Shown: positions 23,013 to 38,293 of the stretch, one piece after another | How the letters are laid out: every line of letters begins with the position of its first letter | How positions within the stretch are numbered: position 1 is the stretch's first letter | NCBI GenBank assembly: GCA_944474755.1 | Contig: OX104113.1 | Location: 24,742,432 to 24,806,431, forward strand | DNA length: 64,000 nt | DNA from: Limnoperna fortunei | Lineage: Eukaryota; Mollusca; Bivalvia; Mytilida; Modiolidae | Direction: 5' to 3' | Notes under the pieces: model-generated | Databases searched by the model: none | Seen by the model: the letters and a program-made list of their open reading frames with translations, nothing else | What the model was told of the DNA's origin: nothing | Program-made: the position numbers and the translations under genes

Positions 23013-23645
23013 TATAGAACATGTAACTTCACTTTTGCTGGGAATCAATATACTAAAGATATGTTTGTGAAAAAAAAAAAAGAAAACAGTACTTAACTTT
23101 TTATATAACCATAAACTAAGCAATAAACAAGAGAAGATAAATCTGTATATCATTCCTAATGTTTATATGTTTTGATAAAGTTTGCAAGTTGAGTAAAAGA
23201 TATAAATTGATGGTAAATTTGGACCCATAATAAACAGGAAAATGATAGACTTTGAACTTGGATGATGTAGAATAAATGTACAGTGTTTTCTTGTTATATC
23301 CCAACCTCTAAATAAAATGCTGGTTTTTAAATTAACACAACTTATACCAGAAATCCACTTTTTCCATGTTTGTATGTGAATGTCTGCCAATATTACTTAT
23401 TGTCATAGTTCCAAGTCTAGCACAAACCTTACCAATATAATGATGGTGTTAAAGTCTTAAAAAATTAGATCTAACAATCACTTATCGATTAATTGACAAT
23501 GGAAAAAGAATACCTTTATAATACCAGATCTAACGACATGTATGTTTTCTAACACTGTTTTGATGTTTAATATGGAATGTCATAGTGTTCAAAAGTGGTG
23601 TCTATAGAACAGGTCTCTCATAACAGATAACATTTCTGTAAAGTC
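23013..23645. other. AT-rich region, nothing recognised
   Basis: Only short open frames are present, without family resemblance. Confidence 0.4.
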
Positions 23646-23649
23646 TGTT

Positions 23650-24235
23650 TAACTGGTACATACAGAATTCATAAGACTATATAAGATAACTGGTACATAC
23701 AGAATTCATAGAGGCCTACCCAAGTTAACAGGTACATAAAGAATTCATAAGACTACCCAAGTTAACTAGTACATTCAGAATTCATAAAGGCCTACCCAAG
23801 TTAACAAGTGGACTATGAGCATGCTCACAAAGGGCCCCGCTTTGCTTCAAGTCCAATTATCTCCCCTGAATAATATCCGACAGCAACGAAAATTCTTCAT
23901 GCACATCTATATATGATTTACTTCCTTCATGTAAAGTTTCATCAAAATCTGTCATGCTGTTTAGGAGGAGAAGCGCTTACAAGGGATGTGGACAGACAGA
24001 CAGGGTGATTCCTATATACCCCCCCGCCCCCCCCAAACAAGTTTGCGGGGGGGGGTATAACTTGTACATACTTAATTCATAAAAGACAACCCAAGCTAAC
24101 TGATACATACAGAATTCATAGAGGACAACCCAAGTTAACTGCTACATAACATAATTCATAGGCCTACCTAAGTTAAATGGTACATACAGAATTCATAGGA
24201 CTACCCAAGTTAACTTGTTTATACAGAATTCATAG
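23650..24235. repeat. ~36-bp minisatellite split by an insertion
   Basis: Units of 'aactggtacatacagaattc' + 'ataagactacccaagtt' type recur from 23650 to 23805 and again from 24059 to 24235. Some units have 'agaggcc' in place of 'agac'. The array is interrupted by the element at 23806-24058. Confidence 0.85.
23806..24058. mobile_element. ~253-bp element inserted in the minisatellite
   Basis: Clean boundaries come from the interrupted repeat. The left flank ends GTTAAC and the right flank resumes AACTTGTAC, giving an AAC (or TAAC) target duplication. The element begins 'aagtggactatgagcatgct' and includes 'caaagggccccgctttgctt', 'aaagtttcatcaaaatctgt' and 'gtggacagacagacagggtg'. It ends with a C-run/G-run hairpin closing in GGGGTAT. 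It shares its GAGCA-TGCTCAC head and GGGGGGTATA tail with 12190-13290. Confidence 0.75.
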
Positions 24236-26290
24236 AGAGACAAGTGATCACTCTAATGGCTATGTACAAATCTGACAGGCAATAGAAAATAATAAAGACG
24301 TGTGGTGTGATCACTTGTGGCAGAGTACAATCTGAAATTTTCTGACAATTAAATGTTCAGCACATGAAACTACAGAACCGAGTTAAACAGCAGCATAGCT
24401 AGCACTCTGATGATAAGTCTGGTGGGCTGCTTAAGACCCACAACATGTCCAGGAAAATGGATATCATAATTTCAAGATTTTCTGAACATTAAATAAAATT
24501 CTATCCTGTTCAAATAAAATTTAAGGTTACTGTCTGGAGATATAACAAGAGGACAGATCAATACACATATTTAAAAACAGCAACTGAATTAACTAAATGG
24601 TAAACAAACTATAATTATTTATAAACAATTATGATAATAGTGATTTAGCTAGGCTTTGATCTGAAGTGTGATGCTACGACTAAATCCTGATCTCCAGGAA
24701 ACTGGGATCAAGTTGGATCACTGACCGATCCTTCTTTAGATTTAACAAGCAAGTAATCATACATCTTTTGTGTGGGAAAACCATGCTGAGGAGAATTACA
24801 AGGCAAACATAACACTTGATTTTATGTATGGAGTAAATAAATTACCATCACACAGTCATCAAGGTAAATATACAGGTGAGTTGGCTACCTGGAGACAGGT
24901 AATTCTAATTTAGTACATTACATAAATCACATCCCTACCATTATCCTGTATCTTATCATAGACATAATTTACAGTCTAAAATACTACAATTTATAATTCA
25001 AATGTCTCGGATTATTTCATATAAATTTACATATTCAACATTCTTGTTTGTAATTTTTCATCGTTTAAAAAGAAAGTGGATGCCTCCAATTTTGCAGTTT
25101 ATGGAAGAATTGCCTTTAAAGTACAGAGGACACTACCAAAGTGAGGCTCATTGTGATTGTTAGCAATATGATAGTGGGTTTATTGCAAGATTTTATTATA
25201 AATTTATATAATAACTGCAAAAAATTTAAAGAAAAAGATTTAAATCTGAAGTAAATGATTGATATGAAGATGTTTATTACACCTATTTTATCCGCACAGA
25301 TAAGAAGATCATATTATTGAATGGGTAATATTTTCTCTTTTCCAATTCAAATTACAAGTCTCTGGCTAGAAGCCATTTTATACATTTTATTATAAAAACC
25401 TTTCTATCTTTGTACTATATTACAATAAGGTTTATTTTAAATTAATTTTCTGACAAGATAACATACATATACATGTCAGCTGACAAGAACTGCTTATATA
25501 CATCCATGTACATATATTTTGTAACTGATGTCTGTGCCATTTCAAATTAAACAACTGGTTTAATGTCCTTGATGAGTTTCATTTTCCTTGTTTTTATTAT
25601 TACATAATAATCATATTCCTAATATTAGTTTTCTAAAGTAAACAAATGTTTAGGAAACATTATTCTTTTGATTTCCTGTTCAGTAGACAAGGTCAGAATA
25701 TTCCCTAATCAGGTTTCTAAGCCAAAAACTGCATTACTGGTAATATACAAATGAATGATGTGTTTGTCTTCTATAACTTGCATTTAGTTATAGTGGTTAA
25801 ACTCTAGTGGGATACAAAAGCACAAAAGTAAACACCAAATACAGATGTACATCATAACTGTGGCGGTCATAACATCTAACATTAATACTCTTTAAATTTC
25901 TCCTGTGTATGACTGCCCTTTCCTTGACAGTCAGAATAAAGCACCATCCCCACCCCCCCCCCCTTTCCATGTTCACCTCCTGCACCATGGGATTTGATTC
26001 TCTGACCTTAATAGAGTACATGTATTAAGGATACGAATGTTATGTATACGAGCTGCACAATATATACCAGTATACACAAATCTTGAACACTGTTGCAACT
26101 TAATTGATTAATTGACTAACTGATTGATTGATTGATTGATTGTAAAGTACTCAGCTATATTTCTGGAAGCTAACAAGTTAACATACAATAAATAAATTTG
26201 GAAAACAGAATGGACCAATTGGATCTTTATTGTGCAATAACAAGAAGTTACCCACCATGGTTAGCTGTTAGAACACTTAAAGATTACTAA
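24236..26290. other. AT-rich region; TGAT microsatellite
   Basis: No gene was recognised. A (ATTG)n microsatellite lies at about 26113-26142, and a C-run at about 25952-25962. Confidence 0.4.
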
Positions 26291-26293
26291 TCT

Positions 26294-29200
26294 TTACAGA
26301 GAGTACCACACTGAACTAACTTACAGAGAGTACCACACTGAACTAACTTACAGAGAGTACCACACTGAACTAACTTACAGAGAGTACCACACTGAACTAA
26401 CTTACAGAGAGTACCACACTGAACTAACTTACAGAGTACCACACTGAACTAACTTACAGAGAGTACCACGCTGAACTAACTTACAGAGAGTACCACGCTG
26501 AACTAACTTACAGAGAGTACCACACTGAACTAACTTACAGAGAGTACCACACTGAACTAACTTACAGAGTACCACACTGAACTAACTTACAGAGTACCAC
26601 GCTGAACTAACTTACAGAGTACCACGCTGAACTAACTTACAGAGAGTACCACACTGAACTAACTTACAGAGTACCACACTGAACTAACTTACAGAGAGTA
26701 CCACACTGAACTAACTTACAGAGTACCACACTGAACTAACTTACAGAGTACCACGCTGAACTAACTTACAGAGTACCACGCTGAACTAACTTACAGAGAG
26801 TACCACGCTGAACTAACTTACAGAGTACCACACTGAACTAACTTACAGAGTACCACACTGAACTAACTTACAGAGAGTACCACGCTGAACTAACTTACAG
26901 AGAGTACCACGCTGAACTAACTTACAGAGTACCACGCTGAACTAACTTACAGAGTACCACGCTTAACTAACTTACAGAGAGTACCACGCTGAACTAACTT
27001 ACAGAGTACCACGCTGAACTAACTTACAGAGTACCACGCTGAACTAACTTACAGAGTACCACGCTGAACTAACTTACAGAGTACCACGCTGAACTAACTT
27101 ACAGAGTACCACGCTGAACTAACTTACAGAGAGTATCACGCTGAACTAACTTACAGAGTACCACGCTGAACTAACTTACAGAGTACCACGCTGAACTAAC
27201 TTACAGAGAGTACCACGCTGAACTAACTTACAGAGTTCCACGCTGAACTAACTTACAGAGAGTACCACGCTGAACTAACTTACAGAGTACCACGCTGAAC
27301 TAACTTACAGAGTACCACGCTGAACTAACTTACAGAGAGTACCACGCTGAACTAACTTACAGAGTACCACACTGAACTAACTTACAGAGTACCACACTGA
27401 ACTAACTTACAGAGTACCACACTGAACTAACTTACAGAGTACCACACTGAACTAACTTACAGAGTACCACACTGAACTAACTTACAGAGTACCACACTGA
27501 ACTAACTTACAGAGTACCACACTGAACTAACTTACAGAGTACCACACTGAACTAACTTACAGAGTACCACACTGAACTAACTTACAGAGTACCACACTGA
27601 ACTAACTTACAGAGTACCACACTGAACTAACTTACAGAGTACCACACTGAACTAACTTACAGAGTACCACACTGAACTAACTTACAGAGTACCACACTGA
27701 ACTAACTTACAGAGTACCACACTGAACTAACTTACAGAGTACCACACTGAACTAACTTACAGAGTACCACACTGAACTAACTTACAGAGTACCACACTGA
27801 ACTAACTTACAGAGTACCACACTGAACTAACTTACAGAGTACCACACTGAACTAACTTACAGAGTACCACACTGAACTAACTTACAGAGTACCACACTGA
27901 ACTAACTTACAGAGTACCACACTGAACTTACAGAGTACCACACTGAACTAACTTACAGAGTACCACACTGAACTAACTTACAGAGTACCACACTGAACTA
28001 ACTTACAGAGTACCACACTGAACTAACTTACAGAGTACCACACTGAACTAACTTACAGAGTACCACACTGAACTAACTTACAGAGTACCACACTGAACTA
28101 ACTTACAGAGTACCACACTGAACTAACTTACAGAGTACCACACTGAACTAACTTACAGAGTACCACACTGAACTAACTTACAGAGTACCACACTGAACTA
28201 ACTTACAGAGTACCACACTGAACTAACTTACAGAGAGTACCACACTGAACTAACTTACAGAGTACCACACTGAACTAACTTACAGAGTACCACACTGAAC
28301 TAACTTACAGAGTACCACACTGAACTAACTTACAGAGTACCACACTGAACTAACTTACAGAGAGTACCACACTGAACTAACTTACAGAGTACCACACTGA
28401 ACTAACTTACAGAGAGTACCACACTGAACTAACTTACAGAGAGTACCACACTGAACTAACTTAGAGTACCACACTGAACTAACTTACAGAGTACCACACT
28501 GAACTAACTTACAGAGAGTACCACACTGAACTAACTTACAGAGTACCACACTGAACTAACTTACAGAGTACCACACTGAACTAACTTACAGAGAGTACCA
28601 CACTGAACTAACTTACAGAGTACCACACTGAACTAACTTACAGAGTACCACACTGAACTAACTTACAGAGTACCACACTGAACTAACTTACAGAGTACCA
28701 CGCTGAACTAACTTACAGAGTACCACACTGAACTAACTTACAGAGTACCACACTGAACTAACTTACAGAGTACCACACTGAACTAACTTACAGAGTACCA
28801 CACTGAACTAACTTACAGAGAGTACCACACTGAACTAACTTACAGAGTACCACACTGAACTAACTTACAGAGTACCACGCTGAACTAACTTACAGAGTAC
28901 CACACTGAACTAACTTACAGAGTACCACGCTGAACTAACTTACAGAGTACCACACTGAACTAACTTACAGAGTACCACACTGAACTAACTTACAGAGAGT
29001 ACCACGCTGAACTAACTTACAGAGTACCACACTGAACTAACTTACAGAGAGTACCACACTGAACTAACTTACAGAGTACCACACTGAACTAACTTACAGA
29101 GAGTACCACACTGAACTAACTTACAGAGTACCACACTGAACTAACTTACAGAGTACCACACTGAACTAACTTACAGAGTACCACGCTGAACTAACTTACA

Positions 29201-29478
29201 GAGTACCACACTGAACTAACTTACAGAGTACCACACTGAACTAACTTACAGAGAGTACCACGCTGAACTAACTTACAGAGTACCACACTGAACTAACTTA
29301 CAGAGAGTACCACACTGAACTAACTTACAGAGTACCACACTGAACTAACTTACAGAGAGTACCACACTGAACTAACTTACAGAGTACCACACTGAACTAA
29401 CTTACAGAGTACCACACTGAACTAACTTACAGAGTACCACACTGAACTAACTTACAGAGTACCACACTGAACTAACTT
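26294..29478. repeat. 25/27-bp minisatellite, about 125 copies
   Basis: The unit is 'cttacagagtaccacactga' + 'actaa' (25 bases), with a 27-base form that adds a second GA (AGAGAG). A second variable site is CACACTG versus CACGCTG. The first and last thirds mix both variants, while about 27360-28215 is almost uniform 25-bp A-type units. One unit near 27928 lacks four bases. Confidence 0.96.
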
Positions 29479-29545
29479 GTGTTGGATGATGGATTTAATT
29501 TAAATGTTATAGCATCAGTGTTCTTATTTGATTTCAATGGTCTAA

Positions 29546-32500
29546 CACACCAGTAGGTAGGAAAACAACATAAACCAATCTACACCTCTATATAAAACAG
29601 ACCACACCAGTAGGTAGGAAAACAACATAAACCAATCTACACCTCTATACAGAACAGACCACACCAGTAGGTAGGACTACAACATAAACCAATCTACACC
29701 TCTATATAGAACAGACCACACCAGTAGGTAGGACTACAACATAAACCAATCTACACCTCTATACAGAACAGACCACACCAGTAGGTAGGAAAACAACATA
29801 AACCAATCTACACCTCTATATAGAACAGACCACACCAGTAGGTAGGAAAACAACATAAACCAATCTACACCTCTATATAGAACAGACCACACCAGTAGGT
29901 AGGAAAACAACATAAACCAATCTACACCTCTATACAGAACAGACCACACCAGTAGGTAGGACTACAACATAAACCAATCTACACCTCTATATAGAACAGA
30001 CCACACCAGTAGGTAGGAAAACAACATAAACCAATCTACACCTCTATACAGAACAGACCACACCAGTAGGTAGGAAAACAACATAAACCAATCTACACCT
30101 CTATACAGAACAGACCACACCAGTAGGTAGGAAAACAACATAAACCAATCTACACCTCTATACAGAACAGACCACACCAGTAGGTAGGAAAACAACATAA
30201 ACCAATCTACACCTCTATATAGAACAGACCACACCAGTAGGTAGGAAAACAACATAAACCAATCTACACCTCTATACAGAACAGACCACACCAGTAGGTA
30301 GGAAAACAACATAAACCAATCTACACCTCTATACAGAACAGACCACACCAGTAGGTAGGAAAACAACATAAACCAATCTACACCTCTATACAGAACAGAC
30401 CACACCAGTAGGTAGGAAAACAACATAAACCAATCTACACCTCTATAGAGAACAAAACACACCAGTAGGTAGGAAAACAACATAAACCAATCTACACCTC
30501 TATACAGAACAGACCACACCAGTAGGTAGGAAAACAACATAAACCAATCTACACCTCTATACAGAACAGACCACACCAGTAGGTAGGACTACAACATAAA
30601 CCAATCTACACCTCTATACAGAACAGACCACACCAGTAGGTAGGAAAACAACATAAACCAATCTACACCTCTATATAGAACAGACCACACCAGTAGGTAG
30701 GAAAACAACATAAACCAATCTACACCTCTATACAGAACAGACCACACCAGTAGGTAGGAAAACAACATAAACCAATCTACACCTCTATATAGAACAGACC
30801 ACACCAGTAGGTAGGAAAACAACATAAACCAATCTACATCTCTATATAAAACAGACCACACCAGTAGGTAGGAAAACAACATAAACCAATCTACACCTCT
30901 ATACAGAACAGACCACACCAGTAGGTAGGAAAACAACATAAACCAATCTACACCTCTATACAGAACAGACCACACCAGTAGGTAGGAAAACAACATAAAC
31001 CAATCTACACCTCTATATAGAACAGACCACACCAGTAGGTAGGAAAACAACATAAACCAATCTACACCTCTATACAGAACAGACCACACCAGTAGGTAGG
31101 AAAACAACATAAACCAATCTACACCTCTATACAGAACAGACCACACCAGTAGGTAGGAAAACAACATAAACCAATCTACACCTCTATACAGAACAGACCA
31201 CACCAGTAGGTAGGAAAACAACATAAACCAATCTACACCTCTATATAGAACAGACCACACCAGTAGGTAGGAAAACAACATAAACCAATCTACACCTCTA
31301 TACAGAACAGACCACACCAGTAGGTAGGAAAACAACATAAACCAATCTACATCTCTATATAGAACAGACCACACCAGTAGGTAGGAAAACAACATAAACC
31401 AATCTACACCTCTATATAGAACAGACCACACCAGTAGGTAGGAAAACAACATAAACCAATCTACACCTCTATATAGAACAGACCACACCAGTAGGTAGGA
31501 AAACAACATAAACCAATCTACACCTCTATATAGAACAGACCACACCAGTAGGTAGGAAAACAACATAAACCAATCTACACCTCTATACAGAACAGACCAC
31601 ACCAGTAGGTAGGAAAACAACATAAACCAATCTACACCTCTATACAGAACAGACCACACCAGTAGGTAGGAAAACAACATAAACCAATCTACACCTCTAT
31701 ACAGAACAGACCACACCAGTAGGTAGGAAAACAACATAAACCAATCTACACCTCGATATAGAACAGACCACACCAGTAGGTAGGAAAACAACATAAACCA
31801 ATCTACACCTCTATACAGAACAGACCACACCAGTAGGTAGGAAAACAACATAAACCAATCTACATCTCTATATAGAACAGACCACACCAGTAGGTAGGAA
31901 AACAACATAAACCAATCTACACCTCTATATAGAACAGACCACACCAGTAGGTAGGAAAACAACATAAACCAATCTACACCTCTATATAGAACAGACCACA
32001 CCAGTAGGTAGGAAAACAACATAAACCAATCTACACCTCTATATAGAACAGACCACACCAGTAGGTAGGAAAACAACATAAACCAATCTACACCTCTATA
32101 TAGAACAGACCACACCAGTAGGTAGGAAAACAACATAAACCAATCTACACCTCTATACAGAACAGACCACACCAGTAGGTAGGAAAACAACATAAACCAA
32201 TCTACACCTCTATACAGAACAGACCACACCAGTAGGTAGGACTACAACATAAACCAATCTACACCTCTATATAGAACAGACCACACCAGTAGGTAGGAAA
32301 ACAACATAAACCAATCTACACCTCTATACAGAACAGACCACACCAGTAGGTAGGAAAACAACATAAACCAATCTACACCTCTATATAAAACAGACCACAC
32401 CAGTAGGTAGGAAAACAACATAAACCAATCTACACCTCTATATAGAACAGACCACACCAGTAGGTAGGAAAACAACATAAACCAATCTACACCTCTATAT

Positions 32501-35500
32501 AGAACAGACCACACCAGTAGGTAGGAAAACAACATAAACCAATCTACACCTCTATACAGAACAGACCACACCAGTAGGTAGGAAAACAACATAAACCAAT
32601 CTACACCTCTATACAGAACAGACCACACCAGTAGGTAGGAAAACAACATAAACCAATCTACACCTCTATATAGAACAGACCACACCAGTAGGTAGGAAAA
32701 CAACATAAACCAATCTACACCTCTATACAGAACAGACCACACCAGTAGGTAGGACTACAACATAAACCAATCTACACCTCTATATAGAACAGACCACACC
32801 AGTAGGTAGGAAAACAACATAAACCAATCTACACCTCTATATAGAACAGACCACACCAGTAGGTAGGAAAACAACATAAACCAATCTACACCTCTATATA
32901 AAACAGACCACACCAGTAGGTAGGAAAACAACATAAACCAATCTACACCTCTATATAGAACAGACCACACCAGTAGGTAGGACTACAACATAAACCAATC
33001 TACACCTCTATACAGAACAGACCACACCAGTAGGTAGGAAAACAACATAAACCAATCTACACCTCTATACAGAACAGACCACACCAGTAGGTAGGAAAAC
33101 AACATAAACCAATCTACACCTCTATACAGAACAGACCACACCAGTAGGTAGGAAAACAACATAAACCAATCTACACCTCTATACAGAACAGACCACACCA
33201 GTAGGTAGGAAAACAACATAAACCAATCTACACCTCTATACAGAACAGACCACACCAGTAGGTAGGAAAACAACATAAACCAATCTACACCTCTATACAG
33301 AACAGACCACACCAGTAGGTAGGAAAACAACATAAACCAATCTACACCTCTATACAGAACAGACCACACCAGTAGGTAGGAAAACAACATAAACCAATCT
33401 ACACCTCTATACAGAACAGACCACACCAGTAGGTAGGAAAACAACATAAACCAATCTACACCTCTATACAGAACAGACCACACCAGTAGGTAGGAAAACA
33501 ACATAAACCAATCTACACCTCTATACAGAACAGACCACACCAGTAGGTAGGAAAACAACATAAACCAATCTACACCTCTATACAGAACAGACCACACCAG
33601 TAGGTAGGAAAACAACATAAACCAATCTACACTTCTATATAAAACAGACCACACCAGTAGGTAGGAAAACAACATAAACCAATCTACACCTCTATACAGA
33701 ACAGACCACACCAGTAGGTAGGAAAACAACATAAACCAATCTACACCTCTATATAGAACAGACCACACCAGTAGGTAGGAAAACAACATAAACCAATCTA
33801 CACCTCTATACAGAACAGACCACACCAGTAGGTAGGAAAACAACATAAACCAATCTACACCTCTATATAGAACAGACCACACCAGTAGGTAGGAAAACAA
33901 CATAAACCAATCTACACCTCTATATAGAACAGACCACACCAGTAGGTAGGAAAACAACATAAACCAATCTACACCTCTATACAGAACAGACCACACCAGT
34001 AGGTAGGACTACAACATAAACCAATCTACACCTCTATACAGAACAGACCACACCAGTAGGTAGGAAAACAACATAAACCAATCTACACCTCTATATAGAA
34101 CAGACCACACCAGTAGGTAGGAAAACAACATAAACCAATCTACACCTCTATACAGAACAGACCACACCAGTAGGTAGGAAAACAACATAAACCAATCTAC
34201 ACCTCTATACAGAACAGACCACACCAGTAGGTAGGAAAACAACATAAACCAATCTACACCTCTATACAGAACAGACCACACCAGTAGGTAGGAAAACAAC
34301 ATAAACCAATCTACACCTCTATATAGAACAGACCACACCAGTAGGTAGGAAAACAACATAAACCAATCTACACCTCTATACAGAACAGACCACACCAGTA
34401 GGTAGGAAAACAACATAAACCAATCTACACCTCTATACAGAACAGACCACACCAGTAGGTAGGAAAACAACATAAACCAATCTACACCTCTATACAGAAC
34501 AGACCACACCAGTAGGTAGGAAAACAACATAAACCAATCTACACCTCTATACAGAACAGACCACACCAGTAGGTAGGAAAACAACATAAACCAATCTACA
34601 CCTCTATACAGAACAGACCACACCAGTAGGTAGGAAAACAACATAAACCAATCTACACCTCTATATAGAACAGACCACACCAGTAGGTAGGAAAACAACA
34701 TAAACCAATCTACACCTCTATACAGAACAGACCACACCAGTAGGTAGGAAAACAACATAAACCAATCTACACCTCTATACAGAACAGACCACACCAGTAG
34801 GTAGGAAAACAACATAAACCAATCTACACCTCTATACAGAACAGACCACACCAGTAGGTAGGAAAACAACATAAACCAATCTACACCTCTATACAGAACA
34901 GACCACACCAGTAGGTAGGAAAACAACATAAACCAATCTACACCTCTATACAGAACAGACCACACCAGTAGGTAGGAAAACAACATAAACCAATCTACAC
35001 CTCTATACAGAACAGACCACACCAGTAGGTAGGAAAACAACATAAACCAATCTACACCTCTATATAGAACAGACCACACCAGTAGGTAGGAAAACAACAT
35101 AAACCAATCTACACCTCTATACAGAACAGACCACACCAGTAGGTAGGAAAACAACATAAACCAATCTACACCTCTATACAGAACAGACCACACCAGTAGG
35201 TAGGAAAACAACATAAACCAATCTACACCTCTATACAGAACAGACCACACCAGTAGGTAGGAAAACAACATAAACCAATCTACACCTCTATATAGAACAG
35301 ACCACACCAGTAGGTAGGAAAACAACATAAACCAATCTACACCTCTATACAGAACAGACCACACCAGTAGGTAGGAAAACAACATAAACCAATCTACACC
35401 TCTATACAGAACAGACCACACCAGTAGGTAGGAAAACAACATAAACCAATCTACACCTCTATATAGAACAGACCACACCAGTAGGTAGGAAAACAACATA

Positions 35501-38293
35501 AACCAATCTACACCTCTATACAGAACAGACCACACCAGTAGGTAGGAAAACAACATAAACCAATCTACACCTCTATACAGAACAGACCACACCAGTAGGT
35601 AGGAAAACAACATAAACCAATCTACACCTCTATATAGAACAGACCACACCAGTAGGTAGGACTACAACATAAACCAATCTACACCTCTATACAGAACAGA
35701 CCACACCAGTAGGTAGGAAAACAACATAAACCAATCTACACCTCTATATAGAACAGACCACACCAGTAGGTAGGAAAACAACATAAACCAATCTACACCT
35801 CTATACAGAACAGACCACACCAGTAGGTAGGAAAACAACATAAACCAATCTACACCTCTATACAGAACAGACCACACCAGTAGGTAGGAAAACAACATAA
35901 ACCAATCTACACCTCTATATAGAACAGACCACACCAGTAGGTAGGACTACAACATAAACCAATCTACACCTCTATACAGAACAGACCACACCAGTAGGTA
36001 GGAAAACAACATAAACCAATCTACACCTCTATACAGAACAGACCACACCAGTAGGTAGGAAAACAACATAAACCAATCTACACCTCTATACAGAACAGAC
36101 CACACCAGTAGGTAGGACTACAACATAAACCAATCTACACCTCTATACAGAACAGACCACACCAGTAGGTAGGAAAACAACATAAACCAATCTACACTTC
36201 TATATAAAACAGACCACACCAGTAGGTAGGAAAACAACATAAACCAATCTACACCTCTATATAGAACAGACCACACCAGTAGGTAGGAAAACAACATAAA
36301 CCAATCTACACCTCTATACAGAACAGACCACACCAGTAGGTAGGAAAACAACATAAACCAATCTACACCTCTATATAGAACAGACCACACCAGTAGGTAG
36401 GAAAACAACATAAACCAATCTACACCTCTATACAGAACAGACCACACCAGTAGGTAGGAAAACAACATAAACCAATCTACACCTCTATACAGAACAGACC
36501 ACACCAGTAGGTAGGAAAACAACATAAACCAATCTACACCTCTATACAGAACAGACCACACCAGTAGGTAGGAAAACAACATAAACCAATCTACACCTCT
36601 ATACAGAACAGACCACACCAGTAGGTAGGACTACAACATAAACCAATCTACACCTCTATACAGAACAGACCACACCAGTAGGTAGGAAAACAACATAAAC
36701 CAATCTACACCTCTATACAGAACAGACCACACCAGTAGGTAGGAAAACAACATAAACCAATCTACACCTCTATATAGAACAGACCACACCAGTAGGTAGG
36801 AAAACAACATAAACCAATCTACACCTCTATACAGAACAGACCACACCAGTAGGTAGGAAAACAACATAAACCAATCTACACCTCTATACAGAACAGACCA
36901 CACCAGTAGGTAGGAAAACAACATAAACCAATCTACACCTCTATACAGAACAGACCACACCAGTAGGTAGGACTACAACATAAACCAATCTACACCTCTA
37001 TACAGAACAGACCACACCAGTAGGTAGGAAAACAACATAAACCAATCTACACCTCTATATAGAACAGACCACACCAGTAGGTAGGAAAACAACATAAACC
37101 AATCTACACCTCTATATAGAACAGACCACACCAGTAGGTAGGAAAACAACATAAACCAATCTACACCTCTATACAGAACAGACCACACCAGTAGGTAGGA
37201 AAACAACATAAACCAATCTACACCTCTATACAGAACAGACCACACCAGTAGGTAGGAAAACAACATAAACCAATCTACACCTCTATACAGAACAGACCAC
37301 ACCAGTAGGTAGGAAAACAACATAAACCAATCTACACCTCTATATAGAACAGACCACACCAGTAGGTAGGAAAACAACATAAACCAATCTACACCTCTAT
37401 ACAGAACAGACCACACCAGTAGGTAGGAAAACAACATAAACCAATCTACACCTCTATACAGAACAGACCACACCAGTAGGTAGGAAAACAACATAAACCA
37501 ATCTACACCTCTATACAGAACAGACCACACCAGTAGGTAGGAAAACAACATAAACCAATCTACACCTCTATACAGAACAGACCACACCAGTAGGTAGGAA
37601 AACAACATAAACCAATCTACACCTCTATACAGAACAGACCACACCAGTAGGTAGGAAAACAACATAAACCAATCTACACCTCTATACAGAACAGACCACA
37701 CCAGTAGGTAGGAAAACAACATAAACCAATCTACACCTCTATACAGAACAGACCACACCAGTAGGTAGGAAAACAACATAAACCAATCTACACCTCTATA
37801 CAGAACAGACCACACCAGTAGGTAGGAAAACAACATAAACCAATCTACACCTCTATACAGAACAGACCACACCAGTAGGTAGGAAAACAACATAAACCAA
37901 TCTACACCTCTATACAGAACAGACCACACCAGTAGGTAGGAAAACAACATAAACCAATCTACACCTCTATACAGAACAGACCACACCAGTAGGTAGGAAA
38001 ACAACATAAACCAATCTACACCTCTATACAGAACAGACCACACCAGTAGGTAGGAAACAACATAAACCAATCTACACCTCTATACAGAACAGACCACACC
38101 AGTAGGTAGGAAAACAACATAAACCAATCTACACCTCTATACAGAACAGACCACACCAGTAGGTAGGAAAACAACATAAACCAATCTACACCTCTATACA
38201 GAACAGACCACACCAGTAGGTAGGAAAACAACATAAACCAATCTACACCTCTATACAGAACAGACCACACCAGTAGGTAGGAAAACAACATAA
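29546..38293. repeat. 57-bp satellite array, about 153 copies, running into the gap
   Basis: The unit is 'cacaccagtaggtaggaaaa' + 'caacataaaccaatctacac' + 'ctctatacagaacagac' (57 bases). The variants are TACAG/TATAG/TATAAA, GGAAAAC versus GGACTAC, and CACCTCT versus CATCTCT or CACTTCT. Because 57 = 3 x 19, the minus strand stays open for up to 546 codons. The apparent breaks are the GGACTAC units, which read TAG on that strand. The array ends at assembly N's, so its real length is unknown. Confidence 0.97.

Noticed and set aside
26294..29478. CRISPR array
   Set aside because: Units are contiguous without unique spacers, in a eukaryotic setting; this is a minisatellite.
29734..38070. Long minus-strand open frames (up to 546 codons) as a membrane repeat protein
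   Set aside because: They are 57-bp satellite read in a stop-free frame. Breaks and starts follow single satellite variants, there is no promoter, splice or unique sequence, and the array runs into a gap.
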